DNA from: Longilinea sp035560795
GTDB lineage: Bacteria > Chloroflexota > Anaerolineae > Anaerolineales > Anaerolineaceae
DNA: 56,373 bases
Assembly: GCA_035560795.1 (NCBI GenBank)
Contig: DATMYV010000011.1
Span: 1 to 56,373 of the forward strand
Direction: 5' to 3'
This document shows, piece by piece, positions 40,637-48,846 of the stretch. Positions within the stretch are counted from its first letter, which is position 1. Every line of letters starts with the position of its first letter. Below the pieces are notes generated by a model, which was given only the letters and a program-made list of their open reading frames with translations, was not told the DNA's origin and did not search any database. Both the position numbers and the translations under genes were made by a program.

Positions 40637-42256
40637 CTACTCCTCCATCGTGGACAAATCACCTGCGTCGATGCCGAGGTACCATGCTTTTAGAACCCGG
40701 CGCATTATTTTTCCGCTTTTATTTTTTGGTACAAATTCCACAATCCGGAACTCCTGCGGAATGGCAATCGAAGAAAGCCGGTTGCCGATATGAATTCTGA
40801 TTTTCAACTCCAGATCTTTTGTCCAGGCGACATCCTTTTTCAACCTGATGTATGCAACGACTTTCTCATAGAGGATTTCATCGGGTGCACCAATGACACC
40901 TGCCTCGACGATTTCTTCCACTTCTATTAATCCGCTTTCGATTTCAAACGGGCTGATCAGGTGACCGGCGGTATTGATCACATCATCGCTTCGTCCAGTG
41001 AACCAGTAATATCCATCCGGATCACAATAAGCGGTATCACCTGTAAAGTAATAGCCAAAACGAAATTTGCTGGCATAGATGTCCGTATGATTCAAATAAT
41101 CGACAAACATGGAGGGCCATCCCGGTTGTATACATAGATTGCCCCGTTCTCCGGTTGGTAAAATGCTGCCATCCTCCCCCATGATTTGAACTTCCAGCCC
41201 CTGAATTGGCGTTCCCATCGATCCTGGTTTTACCACCTGCCCTGAACGGTTTGCGATCAGGATGCTGCCAGTCTCGGTTTGAAACCAGGTATCGTAAATC
41301 GTCCTGTGTAAATGGTTTTCTGCCCAGTGGATGACTTCCGGGTTTAGCGGCTCCCCAACGCTAAAGATTGAGCGCAGCCTGGGTATATTGAATGAGGAAT
41401 ACAGCGATTTGTCTTCCAGGCGCATCATGCGAAGAGCAGTGGGGGCTGTGTACCAGACATTAACCCCCTCTTGTTCAAGGATGGTCATCCAGGTCCTGGC
41501 ATCGAATCCGCCGCCATATTGGACTTGCGTAATTCCCAAGGCCCACGGTCCAATCACTCCATAAGAAATTCCAGTTACCCAACCTAAATCCGCCGTACAC
41601 CAATAGATGTCCTCTTCTTTTACGCCGAGGACCTCGATCATAGTCTGTTTCTGGGTTGCCACGCTTCGATGAATATGTAACACCCCTTTCGGTTTTCCAG
41701 TCGAACCGGAGGTGTAATGAAGGACAGACGGTGTTTGTTCCGCTGTAAGCGGAACCTCAAATTCGCTGCTGGATTGTTGGATTAGCTTGCGGTAACTTAA
41801 TACATCAGGCGATTGATGTTCATCGATATCCACGACGAGAATTTGCCTGATGGATGGAATTTCCGGCTGTATGTCCAAAACCCGTTTTAATAAGGATTTT
41901 CGTGTGATTACGCAAACTGGTTTTGCATCTGCCATGCGATCCAACAAGGCCTCTGGACCAAAATTTGGAAAAAGGACGCATGTAATCGCTTTGATCTTAA
42001 GAATTCCAAGAACAAGAAAAAATTGTTCCGGCATCTTGGGCAAGAATATGAATATCGGATCGGACTCTCTACAATGTAAACTTAATAGCAGATTTGCAAC
42101 CCGGTTGCTCTGTTCCTCTAAATCCGTAAAGCTATAGCTGGTTCGTTCGAGGGAGGATGAAATCCAACGAAGCGCTGTTTTAGTTCCCAGACCGAGGTTG
42201 ATTTGATGCCTGGTGCAGAGATACCCGATGTTATGCTGCTCAGCCTGAGTCGCCAT
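40637..42256 (-). CDS. AMP-forming acyl ligase, acetyl-CoA-synthetase type, probable ACP loader
   Basis: This 539-residue enzyme activates a carboxylic acid with ATP. Seen motifs are TSGSTGKPKG near residue 182 (P-loop), DTWFQTETG near residue 322, YFTGD and the hinge GRSDDVINTAGH near residue 415, and the C-terminal lysine in KSGKIMRR. It resembles acetyl-CoA synthetase, not the D-alanine ligase DltA. The usual D-T-W-W-Q has Phe in place of the second Trp, the residue known to limit the acyl pocket in acetyl-CoA synthetases, so a somewhat larger acid is possible. The ATG at 42256 follows AGAGGG. Coupling to the carrier gene implies loading of ACP rather than CoA (inference). Confidence 0.88.
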   Translation of the reverse strand: MATQAEQHNIGYLCTRHQINLGLGTKTALRWISSSLERTSYSFTDLEEQSNRVANLLLSLHCRESDPIFIFLPKMPEQFFLVLGILKIKAITCVLFPNFGPEALLDRMADAKPVCVITRKSLLKRVLDIQPEIPSIRQILVVDIDEHQSPDVLSYRKLIQQSSSEFEVPLTAEQTPSVLHYTSGSTGKPKGVLHIHRSVATQKQTMIEVLGVKEEDIYWCTADLGWVTGISYGVIGPWALGITQVQYGGGFDARTWMTILEQEGVNVWYTAPTALRMMRLEDKSLYSSFNIPRLRSIFSVGEPLNPEVIHWAENHLHRTIYDTWFQTETGSILIANRSGQVVKPGSMGTPIQGLEVQIMGEDGSILPTGERGNLCIQPGWPSMFVDYLNHTDIYASKFRFGYYFTGDTAYCDPDGYYWFTGRSDDVINTAGHLISPFEIESGLIEVEEIVEAGVIGAPDEILYEKVVAYIRLKKDVAWTKDLELKIRIHIGNRLSSIAIPQEFRIVEFVPKNKSGKIMRRVLKAWYLGIDAGDLSTMEE

Positions 42257-42295
42257 CGTCCCTCTGAAATAAAAAAAGTAATTACTCCCCAAAAA

Positions 42296-42327
42296 AGTAT
42301 AGCACTTAACAATTCATCTGATGAATT
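42296..42327 (-). promoter_or_regulatory. Promoter with overlapping palindrome for the dlt-like operon
   Basis: On the minus strand an extended -10, TGCTATACT, spans 42304-42296. A perfect 17-base palindrome (AATTCATC, T, GATGAATT; 42311-42327) covers the expected -35 position. A repressor bound there would block the promoter. A small hairpin CCTGGA/TCCAGG lies at 42330-42345. Confidence 0.5.
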
Positions 42328-42404
42328 CCCTGGATGTTTCCAGGCGATTTCTTAAAAGATCACGTGACATACTTATTCCATGGGGCGGTTTTATCAAGAA
42401 AGCA

Positions 42405-42413
42405 TGCTAGAAT
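42405..42413 (+). promoter_or_regulatory. Extended -10 element placing transcription start at the lipoprotein ATG
   Basis: TGCTAGAAT (42405-42413) matches an extended -10 box and ends six bases before the ATG at 42420. The predicted transcription start coincides with the A of the start codon, and no ribosome-binding site is seen, so the mRNA may be leaderless. Confidence 0.45.
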
Positions 42414-42419
42414 CCGCTA

Positions 42420-43208
42420 ATGCATTTACAAAGGATATCCCGCAGGTTTGATATTCTACTTATTATGTTGTTTACCCTCAGCGCGTGCTCCGTGCCGCAA
42501 GCCGCACCGACTGTATCCCCTACGCTGCCGCCCGCGACCGCCACATTTACACTGACACCTGAACCCAGCGCAACCCTGACCGCAACCTCAACGGCCACTG
42601 CAACGTCAACCATCACCCGTACACTGACCATCACACTCACTCCCAGCATCACACCATCGCCAACCTTTGATCTGCCGGATGTGGCGGTGAATACGCAGGC
42701 GCACTGCCGCTACGGGCCGTCCAAGGCCTACCTGCATGCCGCCGATCTTTACCCTGGCGACAAAGGCGTCGTTTGGGGGCGCTTCAAATACAGCGCATGG
42801 TTGTGGATTAAATTCGATAAATTGGCTTATGCCTGTTGGGCTGCACCATCCGTGTTGGATATCACAGGCGACATATCACGCATTTACTATACCGAACCGG
42901 ACCTGATGAAGGTTGGTTCCAACCAGTACGGCCCGCCGAACAATGTCAGCGCCGTGCGGGATGGCAACCAGGTGACCATTACCTGGGAGCGCATGGTGAT
43001 GACCGAGGACAAAGACCGGGGTTATCTCATTGAGACCTGGGTGTGCCAAAATGGTGCCTATCTGTGGTGGACCGTTTCCTTCCCTGACCAATATACAACC
43101 AGCTACACCGTTCAGGATGACTCCGGCTGCAGCCAGCCCTCCAGCGGACAAATCCGTACAGTGGAAAAACACGGTTTTTCCGAGCCGGTGCAGATCAATT
43201 GGCCCTGA
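42420..43208 (+). CDS. Lipoprotein with Thr/Pro linker and SH3-like domain, paralogue 1
   Basis: This 262-residue secreted lipoprotein has a signal peptide with lipobox LSAC near residues 20-23, then a long Thr/Pro/Ser-rich linker to about residue 83, and a globular C-terminal domain. The globular part starts with CRYGPSKAYLH, the pattern of bacterial SH3-like domains (R-x-G-P-S), and contains W-rich strands and four cysteines likely to form disulfides. The C-terminal part has IETWVCQNG and EKHGFSEPVQINWP, shared with the next gene. It may bind cell-wall or surface polymers. It is divergent from the acyl-ligase operon and the start may be leaderless. Confidence 0.8.
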   Translation: MHLQRISRRFDILLIMLFTLSACSVPQAAPTVSPTLPPATATFTLTPEPSATLTATSTATATSTITRTLTITLTPSITPSPTFDLPDVAVNTQAHCRYGPSKAYLHAADLYPGDKGVVWGRFKYSAWLWIKFDKLAYACWAAPSVLDITGDISRIYYTEPDLMKVGSNQYGPPNNVSAVRDGNQVTITWERMVMTEDKDRGYLIETWVCQNGAYLWWTVSFPDQYTTSYTVQDDSGCSQPSSGQIRTVEKHGFSEPVQINWP

Positions 43209-43225
43209 AGGCGAGGCGGCATTTG

Positions 43226-44020
43226 ATGATGAAACGTTTTTGGTTGGGTCCGGCATTATTGCTGCTGCTTGGGCTGGCAGCCTGTTCCCAGATTGCCCCC
43301 AGCCAACCATCCAGCACGCCGTCTGAGACCCGGGCAGCCACTGCTACGGCAACAATCGCTCCTTCAGAAACTCTGCTGCCCACGACGACCCAAACAGCCC
43401 TGCCAAGCGCCACACCGACCGAAGTGCCCAGTCCCACAGCAACCATCACGCCGGTCCCGACCTACGTGGTGCTGCGCGGAATTGTCAACCAGGAGCACGT
43501 CAGTTGCTTTTACGGGCCATCCAAGGCTTACCTGTATAAATACGGCTTGCTGAAAGGCAACCGGCTCGACATTCTCGGTTATATCGCCGATACCGGCTAC
43601 ATCGAGGTGCAGGCGATTGGCGGCAATAATCCATGTTGGATGAACCTGGAGTGGATGGACGTGCAGGGCGATATCAATACCGTGCAGCCTATCGATCCGC
43701 TGACAATCAAAAGGCCCTGGTCGCCATTCTATGACGGGTTGAGTTGGGTGACGGCCACGCGCAGCGGCAACGAGGTAACCATTACCTGGCCAGCGCTGGT
43801 GCTGCGCGCCGGCGATGATTCCGAACAGGAACCCTACCTGCTGGAAACCTGGGTGTGCCGGGGCGGAAAGTTGACCTTTGTGCCAATCGGGGTCTATCAA
43901 ACTACTGCAACGGTCGTGGATGAGCCTGGCTGTAGTCAGCTGTCATTTGGCCGCGTGTACGGCGTGGAAAAGCATGGGTATACCAAGTATTTAAAGATAA
44001 AGTGGCCGCAGGCACAGTAG
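43226..44020 (+). CDS. Lipoprotein with Thr/Pro linker and SH3-like domain, paralogue 2
   Basis: This 264-residue lipoprotein has the same plan as its upstream neighbour: lipobox LAAC near residues 17-20, a Thr/Pro linker to about residue 80, then an SH3-like part starting with CFYGPSKAYLY and ending in VEKHGYTKYLKIKWP. Shared blocks such as ETWVC and VEKHG, with many differences between, indicate an old tandem duplication. The ATG at 43226 is 15 bases after the previous stop; frames starting further upstream overlap the first gene and are rejected. Function is unknown; a surface adhesin or wall-binding role is plausible. Confidence 0.8.
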   Translation: MMKRFWLGPALLLLLGLAACSQIAPSQPSSTPSETRAATATATIAPSETLLPTTTQTALPSATPTEVPSPTATITPVPTYVVLRGIVNQEHVSCFYGPSKAYLYKYGLLKGNRLDILGYIADTGYIEVQAIGGNNPCWMNLEWMDVQGDINTVQPIDPLTIKRPWSPFYDGLSWVTATRSGNEVTITWPALVLRAGDDSEQEPYLLETWVCRGGKLTFVPIGVYQTTATVVDEPGCSQLSFGRVYGVEKHGYTKYLKIKWPQAQ

Positions 44021-44070
44021 TTTATTGCTGGTGTTAATTCAGTTTCATTTGAATTCATAAAAATCGTGAC

Positions 44071-44099
44071 TTGACATCCAAATCTCTTTTTGCTACGAT
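44071..44099 (+). promoter_or_regulatory. Sigma-70 promoter of the LacI-controlled operon
   Basis: TTGACA (44071-44076), a 17-base spacer and TACGAT (44094-44099) form a near-consensus promoter. The operator palindromes start at the next base. This is the best promoter match in the window. Confidence 0.85.
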
Positions 44100-44124
44100 G
44101 TAACCGGTTACTGTAACCGGTTAC
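44100..44124 (+). promoter_or_regulatory. Two tandem perfect LacI-type palindromic operators
   Basis: GTAACCGGTTAC occurs twice, at 44100-44111 and 44113-44124, separated by one T. Each is a perfect 12-bp palindrome with the central CCGG typical of LacI-family sites (central CpG-containing palindrome). The 13-base centre-to-centre spacing is unusual. They occupy the transcription start, so binding would block initiation of the regulator and the genes behind it. Confidence 0.88.
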
Positions 44125-44137
44125 ATAAATTTCCACC

Positions 44138-45187
44138 ATGAAAACAAACAAAGATTCAGCCACAATCCGGGATGTCGCCCGCCTGGCAGGCGTTTCGGTG
44201 GCGACCATCAGCCGTTACCTGAACAACGGTTCGCTGGTCTCCACGGAAACAGCGGAGTTGGTGCGGGCCGCCATGGCGGAACTCAAATATGTTCCCCACC
44301 CGATCGCGCGTAACCTGGCGACGAAGCGAACCAATACGGTTGGCCTGGTGATTAATGACATTCAGGGCGAATTCTTTACCCCCTTGCTGGACGGTGTCAT
44401 CGACACCACGGAGTCATTTAACTACAATTTATTGATCTTTACCTCCAAACGCTCCAGCCACCATGACCGCCTGCTTTTAGGTCCGATCTATACCGATGGA
44501 TTGCTGGTTTTCCTGGACAGTCTGGGCGAAAACGATCTGCGCGAATTGCATGAGGCCGGGCATCCGATCGTGCTGATTCACCAATCAGCACCCGCTGGAT
44601 TGGATATCCCGGTCGTCACCATCGAAAACAAACGGGCTTCATTCCGCATTGTCAGCCACTTGATTGAGCAACACAACCGCAGGCGGATCGTATTTTTGCA
44701 GGGTCCGCAAAATAATGAAGATTCATACTGGCGTGAAATCGGCTACCAGGAAGCGCTTAAGGATCACGGGCTGGAATTTGATGACGCACTTATTTCCAGG
44801 GGCGATTTTGACCGGTTTGTTGCCCATAAAAGCCTTCAAACCCTGATTCAAAACGGTGTCGAATTCGATGCTGTCTTCAGCGGCGATGATGAGGCTGCGA
44901 TTGGGGTGCTTCGGGCCCTTTCGGAAGCCGGGTTAAAAGTCCCTCAGCAGATCTCGGTAGCCGGGTTTGACGATCAACGCCTGGCACCCTTCCTCAACCC
45001 GCCATTAACCACGGCTCATGCGCCGACCGACCAGGTGGGCATTACCGCTACCCAGCAATTGATCCAACTCATCCGGCAGGAACCAACGGAGCCTGTCATC
45101 CTTTTACCCACTGAATTGGTCCTTCGTTCTTCTTGTGGATGCCAGAATCCACTTCATCCGGAAGATACCGTTCCTATTATCCGCTAA
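44138..45187 (+). CDS. LacI-family transcriptional regulator
   Basis: This 349-residue repressor has the LacI helix-turn-helix at about residues 9-32 (TIRDVARLAGVSVATISRYL) and hinge helix near residue 56 (NLATKRT), followed by a periplasmic-binding-protein-like sensor domain. Family length and order are standard. It sits directly behind the tandem palindromes, so it most likely represses its own gene and the transporter and hydrolase genes up to 51995. The effector is probably the sugar processed by these genes, a beta-linked disaccharide or its derivative (inference). A CG pair near the C-terminus (SSCGC) is a common LacI-family ending. Confidence 0.93.
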   Translation: MKTNKDSATIRDVARLAGVSVATISRYLNNGSLVSTETAELVRAAMAELKYVPHPIARNLATKRTNTVGLVINDIQGEFFTPLLDGVIDTTESFNYNLLIFTSKRSSHHDRLLLGPIYTDGLLVFLDSLGENDLRELHEAGHPIVLIHQSAPAGLDIPVVTIENKRASFRIVSHLIEQHNRRRIVFLQGPQNNEDSYWREIGYQEALKDHGLEFDDALISRGDFDRFVAHKSLQTLIQNGVEFDAVFSGDDEAAIGVLRALSEAGLKVPQQISVAGFDDQRLAPFLNPPLTTAHAPTDQVGITATQQLIQLIRQEPTEPVILLPTELVLRSSCGCQNPLHPEDTVPIIR

Positions 45188-45239
45188 GCCTGCTCATAAA
45201 ACCTATTCAGCCCTATAGTCGAAAAAAAGAGGAGAGAAC

Positions 45240-46679
45240 ATGAGATCGAAACGAATGTCAACCCTGTTGATCTTTGTAGTGGTCATGTTGCTTGTTTCAG
45301 CCTGCACCGCCGCACCTGCGGCGACCACGGCGCCCACCAGTAGTGTGCCTGCCACTGAGAAACCAGCCGAGCCGACCGCCGTCGCGTCAAACCCCAATGC
45401 AGTTGAAATCCGCTGGTTCATCGGCCTTGGCACGGGGACGGATCCTGAACAGCTGACCGCTGAACAGGAAGTGGTGGATGCTTTCAATGCAGCGCACCCG
45501 GATATCCACCTGGTGACCGAGGTGGTCACCTATGAGTCGGCCTTTGATACCATGGCGACCGAATTGGCATCTGGCAACCCGCCGGATATTGTTGGCCCGA
45601 TGGGCGTGGATGGGGCCGAGTCTTTCCATGGGCAATGGCTGGATCTCGATCCGCTCATCAAGAAAAACAACTATGACTTGACCCAATTCGATCAAGGAGC
45701 GGTGAATTTCTACAAGACCGGCGGAGAGGGCCAGTTGGGGATTCCCTTTGGCATCTATCCATCCGTGTTGTATTACAACAAACCGCTGTTTGACGAAGCC
45801 GGGCTCAATTATCCGCCCCACAAGTATGGCGAGAAATATAAATGGGCGGATGGAACGGAATCGGATTGGAACTACGATACCCTGCAGAAGCTGGCTTTGA
45901 TCCTGACGGTTGACAAAAATGGCAAGGATGCCACGGACCCGGCTTTTGATGCCGCCAATATTGTACAGTACGGCTACGTGCCTCAGTATCAGGATGCGCG
46001 CGCCATGGGTTCTTATTTTGGCGCCGGCAGCCTGGTTGCCGCGGATGGCAAGACCGCCCAAATCCCGCCGGAATGGGCTGCGGCCTGGAAATGGATCTAC
46101 GATGGTACCTGGAAGTATCACTTTATCCCCAATCAGGCAGTGATCGACAGCCCAGAAATGGGCGCCGGTGATACTTTTGGCGGCGGACGGGTTGGCATGG
46201 CCCTCACGCACACCTGGTACTATTCCGAGATTACGTTGGAGAACTGGGACATGGCGGCGGTGCCTTCCTACAACGGCAAAACCACCGCCAATTTCAATGC
46301 CGACACTTTCCGCATTATGAAGGCCACCAAGAATCCAGACGCTGCCTTCACAGTGTTGAAGTACCTGCTGGACGATGCTTCTTTGAAATTGCTCGGCATT
46401 TATGGTGCCATGCCAGCGCGGACAGCCGATCAGGCGGATTTTCTAAAAGCGCTGGACGAGCAATATTCCTGGAAACCGGATTTTCAGGTAGCGGTGGCCG
46501 GAATCGCTTATGCGGATAACCCTTCATTCGAAGCCTGGATGCCCAACTACCTTGAGGCGCGAGCCCGTATTGCCAATGATTTCACCTCCATGCTGCTGAG
46601 CACCGGTGGGCTGGATATGGATGCCGAGATCGCTAAGTTAAAAGCCGATCTTCAGCTAATCTACGACAAGAAACAATAA
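45240..46679 (+). CDS. Third sugar ABC transporter substrate-binding lipoprotein
   Basis: This 479-residue extracellular sugar-binding protein has a lipoprotein signal (lipobox VSAC near residues 18-21), an Ala/Thr/Pro linker to about residue 45, and a family 1 binding fold. It is longer than the two earlier ones, with extra loops around residues 190-210 (KYGEKYKWADGTESDWNYD). A good ribosome-binding site (AGGAGAG) precedes the ATG. It is the first structural gene behind the LacI regulator. The downstream GH4, kinase and ChbG-like deacetylase suggest chitobiose or another beta-disaccharide as ligand (inference). Confidence 0.92.
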   Translation: MRSKRMSTLLIFVVVMLLVSACTAAPAATTAPTSSVPATEKPAEPTAVASNPNAVEIRWFIGLGTGTDPEQLTAEQEVVDAFNAAHPDIHLVTEVVTYESAFDTMATELASGNPPDIVGPMGVDGAESFHGQWLDLDPLIKKNNYDLTQFDQGAVNFYKTGGEGQLGIPFGIYPSVLYYNKPLFDEAGLNYPPHKYGEKYKWADGTESDWNYDTLQKLALILTVDKNGKDATDPAFDAANIVQYGYVPQYQDARAMGSYFGAGSLVAADGKTAQIPPEWAAAWKWIYDGTWKYHFIPNQAVIDSPEMGAGDTFGGGRVGMALTHTWYYSEITLENWDMAAVPSYNGKTTANFNADTFRIMKATKNPDAAFTVLKYLLDDASLKLLGIYGAMPARTADQADFLKALDEQYSWKPDFQVAVAGIAYADNPSFEAWMPNYLEARARIANDFTSMLLSTGGLDMDAEIAKLKADLQLIYDKKQ

Positions 46680-46709
46680 CCAGGCTGGCAGCAAACGGCC
46701 AACAATGAA

Positions 46710-46746
46710 CTCCCGGTCAGGATGCGTGATCCATCCTGACCGGGAG
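46710..46746 (+). other. Perfect 15-bp hairpin between binding-protein and permease genes
   Basis: CTCCCGGTCAGGATG (46710-46724) pairs perfectly with 46732-46746 across a 7-base loop. There is no T-run. It lies 30 bases after the binding-protein stop and 21 bases before the permease ATG, the same position as the hairpins at 2401 and 7631 although the sequences are unrelated. Confidence 0.8.
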
Positions 46747-46767
46747 CGCCGGAGAGGATGATGTCCA

Positions 46768-47739
46768 ATGGCCATCGGTGAATTGTTAAACCGCCCGTCA
46801 AAAAGGGAGAAGTATGTTCCCCTTCGAAAGCTAAGCCCGCTGGCCCGCCGCGAAGCGCTGCAGGGTTTAATGTTTATTTCGCCCTGGATCATCGGTTTTT
46901 TGGCTTTTACGGTCATCCCGATGATTGCCTCGCTGGTGTTCTCATTCACCAACCTTCAACTGACCATGGATGTGCCGGTCCAGTGGAATAATTTTGACAA
47001 TTACCGGACGATGGCTACCGATCCGCAAGTTGCATCTTCATTGCTCGTTGTGCTGAAATTCGGCTTGATTTCTCTGCCGGTCGCCATTTTGGCGCCACTG
47101 GCGATGGCACTCTTATTGAACAGCAATCACCTGAAGGGAAAGTTCGTTTTCCGGACGCTGTTTTACATGCCATACATCGTTCCGTTTGTGGCGGCTGTGT
47201 TCATCTGGGGCGGAATGCTTAATTCCGAGACGGGGTGGATCAACGAGGTCCTGCGCTGGCTGGGCGTGCAAAGCCCGCCGCTCTGGATCAATTCGGTCTC
47301 CTGGGTTTATCCTGCCTATGTTATTTTGGGCATCTGGGGGATTGGCAACGGCGTGCTCATTTACCTTGCCAGCCTGCAGGGTGTTCCAACCGAACTTTAC
47401 GATGCAGCCAAGGTGGACGGCGCCGGCTGGTTCTCCACCCTCATCAATGTTACTTTTCCGATGATCTCGCCCGTTATTTTCTATACGTTGATCCTGGCGG
47501 TGGTTGAATTGTTCCAATACTTCCTGGTGCCGCTGGTGGTTAATAGCGGCACGGGCGCTCCGGGCGGCGCGACCATGTTTTTTAACCTGTACCTCTACAA
47601 AACGTTCTTTGTTTTTCAAAATATGTCTTACGGCTCGGCATTAGCCTGGGTGCTTTTCATTATTATTCTGGCACTCACGCTCATCTTATTCAAGACAGCG
47701 AAATATTGGGTCTATTATGCCGGTGAAACGTTCAATTGA
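46768..47739 (+). CDS. Sugar ABC transporter permease, MalF-type (third system)
   Basis: This 323-residue membrane protein has a charged N-terminal tail of about 30 residues, about six transmembrane helices and the EAA loop near residue 211 (YDAAKVDG). Its ribosome-binding site is GGAGAGGATG upstream of ATG 46768. The second permease gene follows after 12 bases. Together with the binding protein at 45240 it forms the importer controlled by the LacI regulator. As in the other two systems no ATPase is encoded. Confidence 0.92.
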   Translation: MAIGELLNRPSKREKYVPLRKLSPLARREALQGLMFISPWIIGFLAFTVIPMIASLVFSFTNLQLTMDVPVQWNNFDNYRTMATDPQVASSLLVVLKFGLISLPVAILAPLAMALLLNSNHLKGKFVFRTLFYMPYIVPFVAAVFIWGGMLNSETGWINEVLRWLGVQSPPLWINSVSWVYPAYVILGIWGIGNGVLIYLASLQGVPTELYDAAKVDGAGWFSTLINVTFPMISPVIFYTLILAVVELFQYFLVPLVVNSGTGAPGGATMFFNLYLYKTFFVFQNMSYGSALAWVLFIIILALTLILFKTAKYWVYYAGETFN

Positions 47740-47751
47740 GGAGAAGATCTT

Positions 47752-48828
47752 ATGAAGAGTGATGATCCTATCGAACTTTCCACAGGCATTCAGCCCCGAA
47801 AAAATGTCAAGAAGATCTTTAAAGCAATTGGGGTAACTGGTTTGACTCTCTTCTTGTTGGCGGCATTCCTTTCGCCTTTTCTGTTCATGGTGTTCACATC
47901 GCTCAAATCGCCGCAGCAGATGAGTGCAATGGACTCACCAATCTGGCCGGCGAAACAAGCAACTTATTCCTATCAGGGCCAGGATATGGAAATCTTCAAC
48001 GTGCCGATGCCGGATGGCACCACCAAAGCCCTGGCTATGTTGAAACCCGGGCGCACATCGAGTGTATTTGTCGACCCGGCCAACCCCGATGCCGGCGAGA
48101 TTGTATGGGATGGCTCCTGGCGTACGCTCAAGCGGCCCTGGATGTGGGCGCCGCGCTGGCAGAATTTTATCGAAGTATGGCAAGCGATCGATTTTCCACG
48201 CCTGTTAGGAAACACGCTCTTTTTAGCCATTACCACGGAAATCGGCATGTTGGTTTCGTGTACGATGGTCGCTTACGGCTTTGCGCGCTTTCGTTTCCCC
48301 AGGCGCAATCTACTCTTTACCTTGATGATCGCCACGGTTTTTTTACCCTCCGCGGTCACCACCATTCCAACCTACACGTTCTTTCTAAAAATTGGCTGGG
48401 TCGGAACGTATCTACCGCTGATTATCCCGGCCTTTTTTGCCAATGCTTATGATGTTTTCCTGTTGCGCCAGTTCTTCCTGACCATTCCGCGCGAGATGGA
48501 CGAAGCTGCCATGATGGACGGTGCCAGTTCGTTCCGCATTTTTTGGTCGATCATTCTGCCGCAATCGACTCCAGTATTGGTGGCGGTCAGTGTTTTTCAC
48601 ATCGTCTGGTCGTGGAATAACTATTATGACCCGTTAATTTATCTATCGACGAAACCTGAACTGCAACCGATCGCTGTCGCCATGGCCAGATTCAACGGCA
48701 TCCATTCAACCAATCCGCATCTCATTCAGGCAACTGCTTTGATGGCGTTGATCGTGCCGTTGATCATCTTCCTGGCTGCCCAACGTTTCTTTATGCAGGG
48801 CATTGTCATTACCGGTGTGGAGAAGTAA
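47752..48828 (+). CDS. Sugar ABC transporter permease, MalG-type, with large periplasmic insertion
   Basis: This 358-residue subunit is about 75 residues longer than the other MalG-type permeases in the window (282-283). The extra part lies between the first helix (about residues 27-50) and the second (about 150), and reads as a hydrophilic, beta-prone segment with Gly, Pro and Asp turns (FNVPMPDGTTKAL and WRTLKRPWMW). The EAA loop near residue 249 (DEAAMMDG) and the C-terminus are normal. The insertion lies outside the membrane and could touch the binding protein. The GH4 gene starts 18 bases later. Confidence 0.9.
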   Translation: MKSDDPIELSTGIQPRKNVKKIFKAIGVTGLTLFLLAAFLSPFLFMVFTSLKSPQQMSAMDSPIWPAKQATYSYQGQDMEIFNVPMPDGTTKALAMLKPGRTSSVFVDPANPDAGEIVWDGSWRTLKRPWMWAPRWQNFIEVWQAIDFPRLLGNTLFLAITTEIGMLVSCTMVAYGFARFRFPRRNLLFTLMIATVFLPSAVTTIPTYTFFLKIGWVGTYLPLIIPAFFANAYDVFLLRQFFLTIPREMDEAAMMDGASSFRIFWSIILPQSTPVLVAVSVFHIVWSWNNYYDPLIYLSTKPELQPIAVAMARFNGIHSTNPHLIQATALMALIVPLIIFLAAQRFFMQGIVITGVEK

Positions 48829-48846
48829 ACCCTATAGGAGAGAAAA

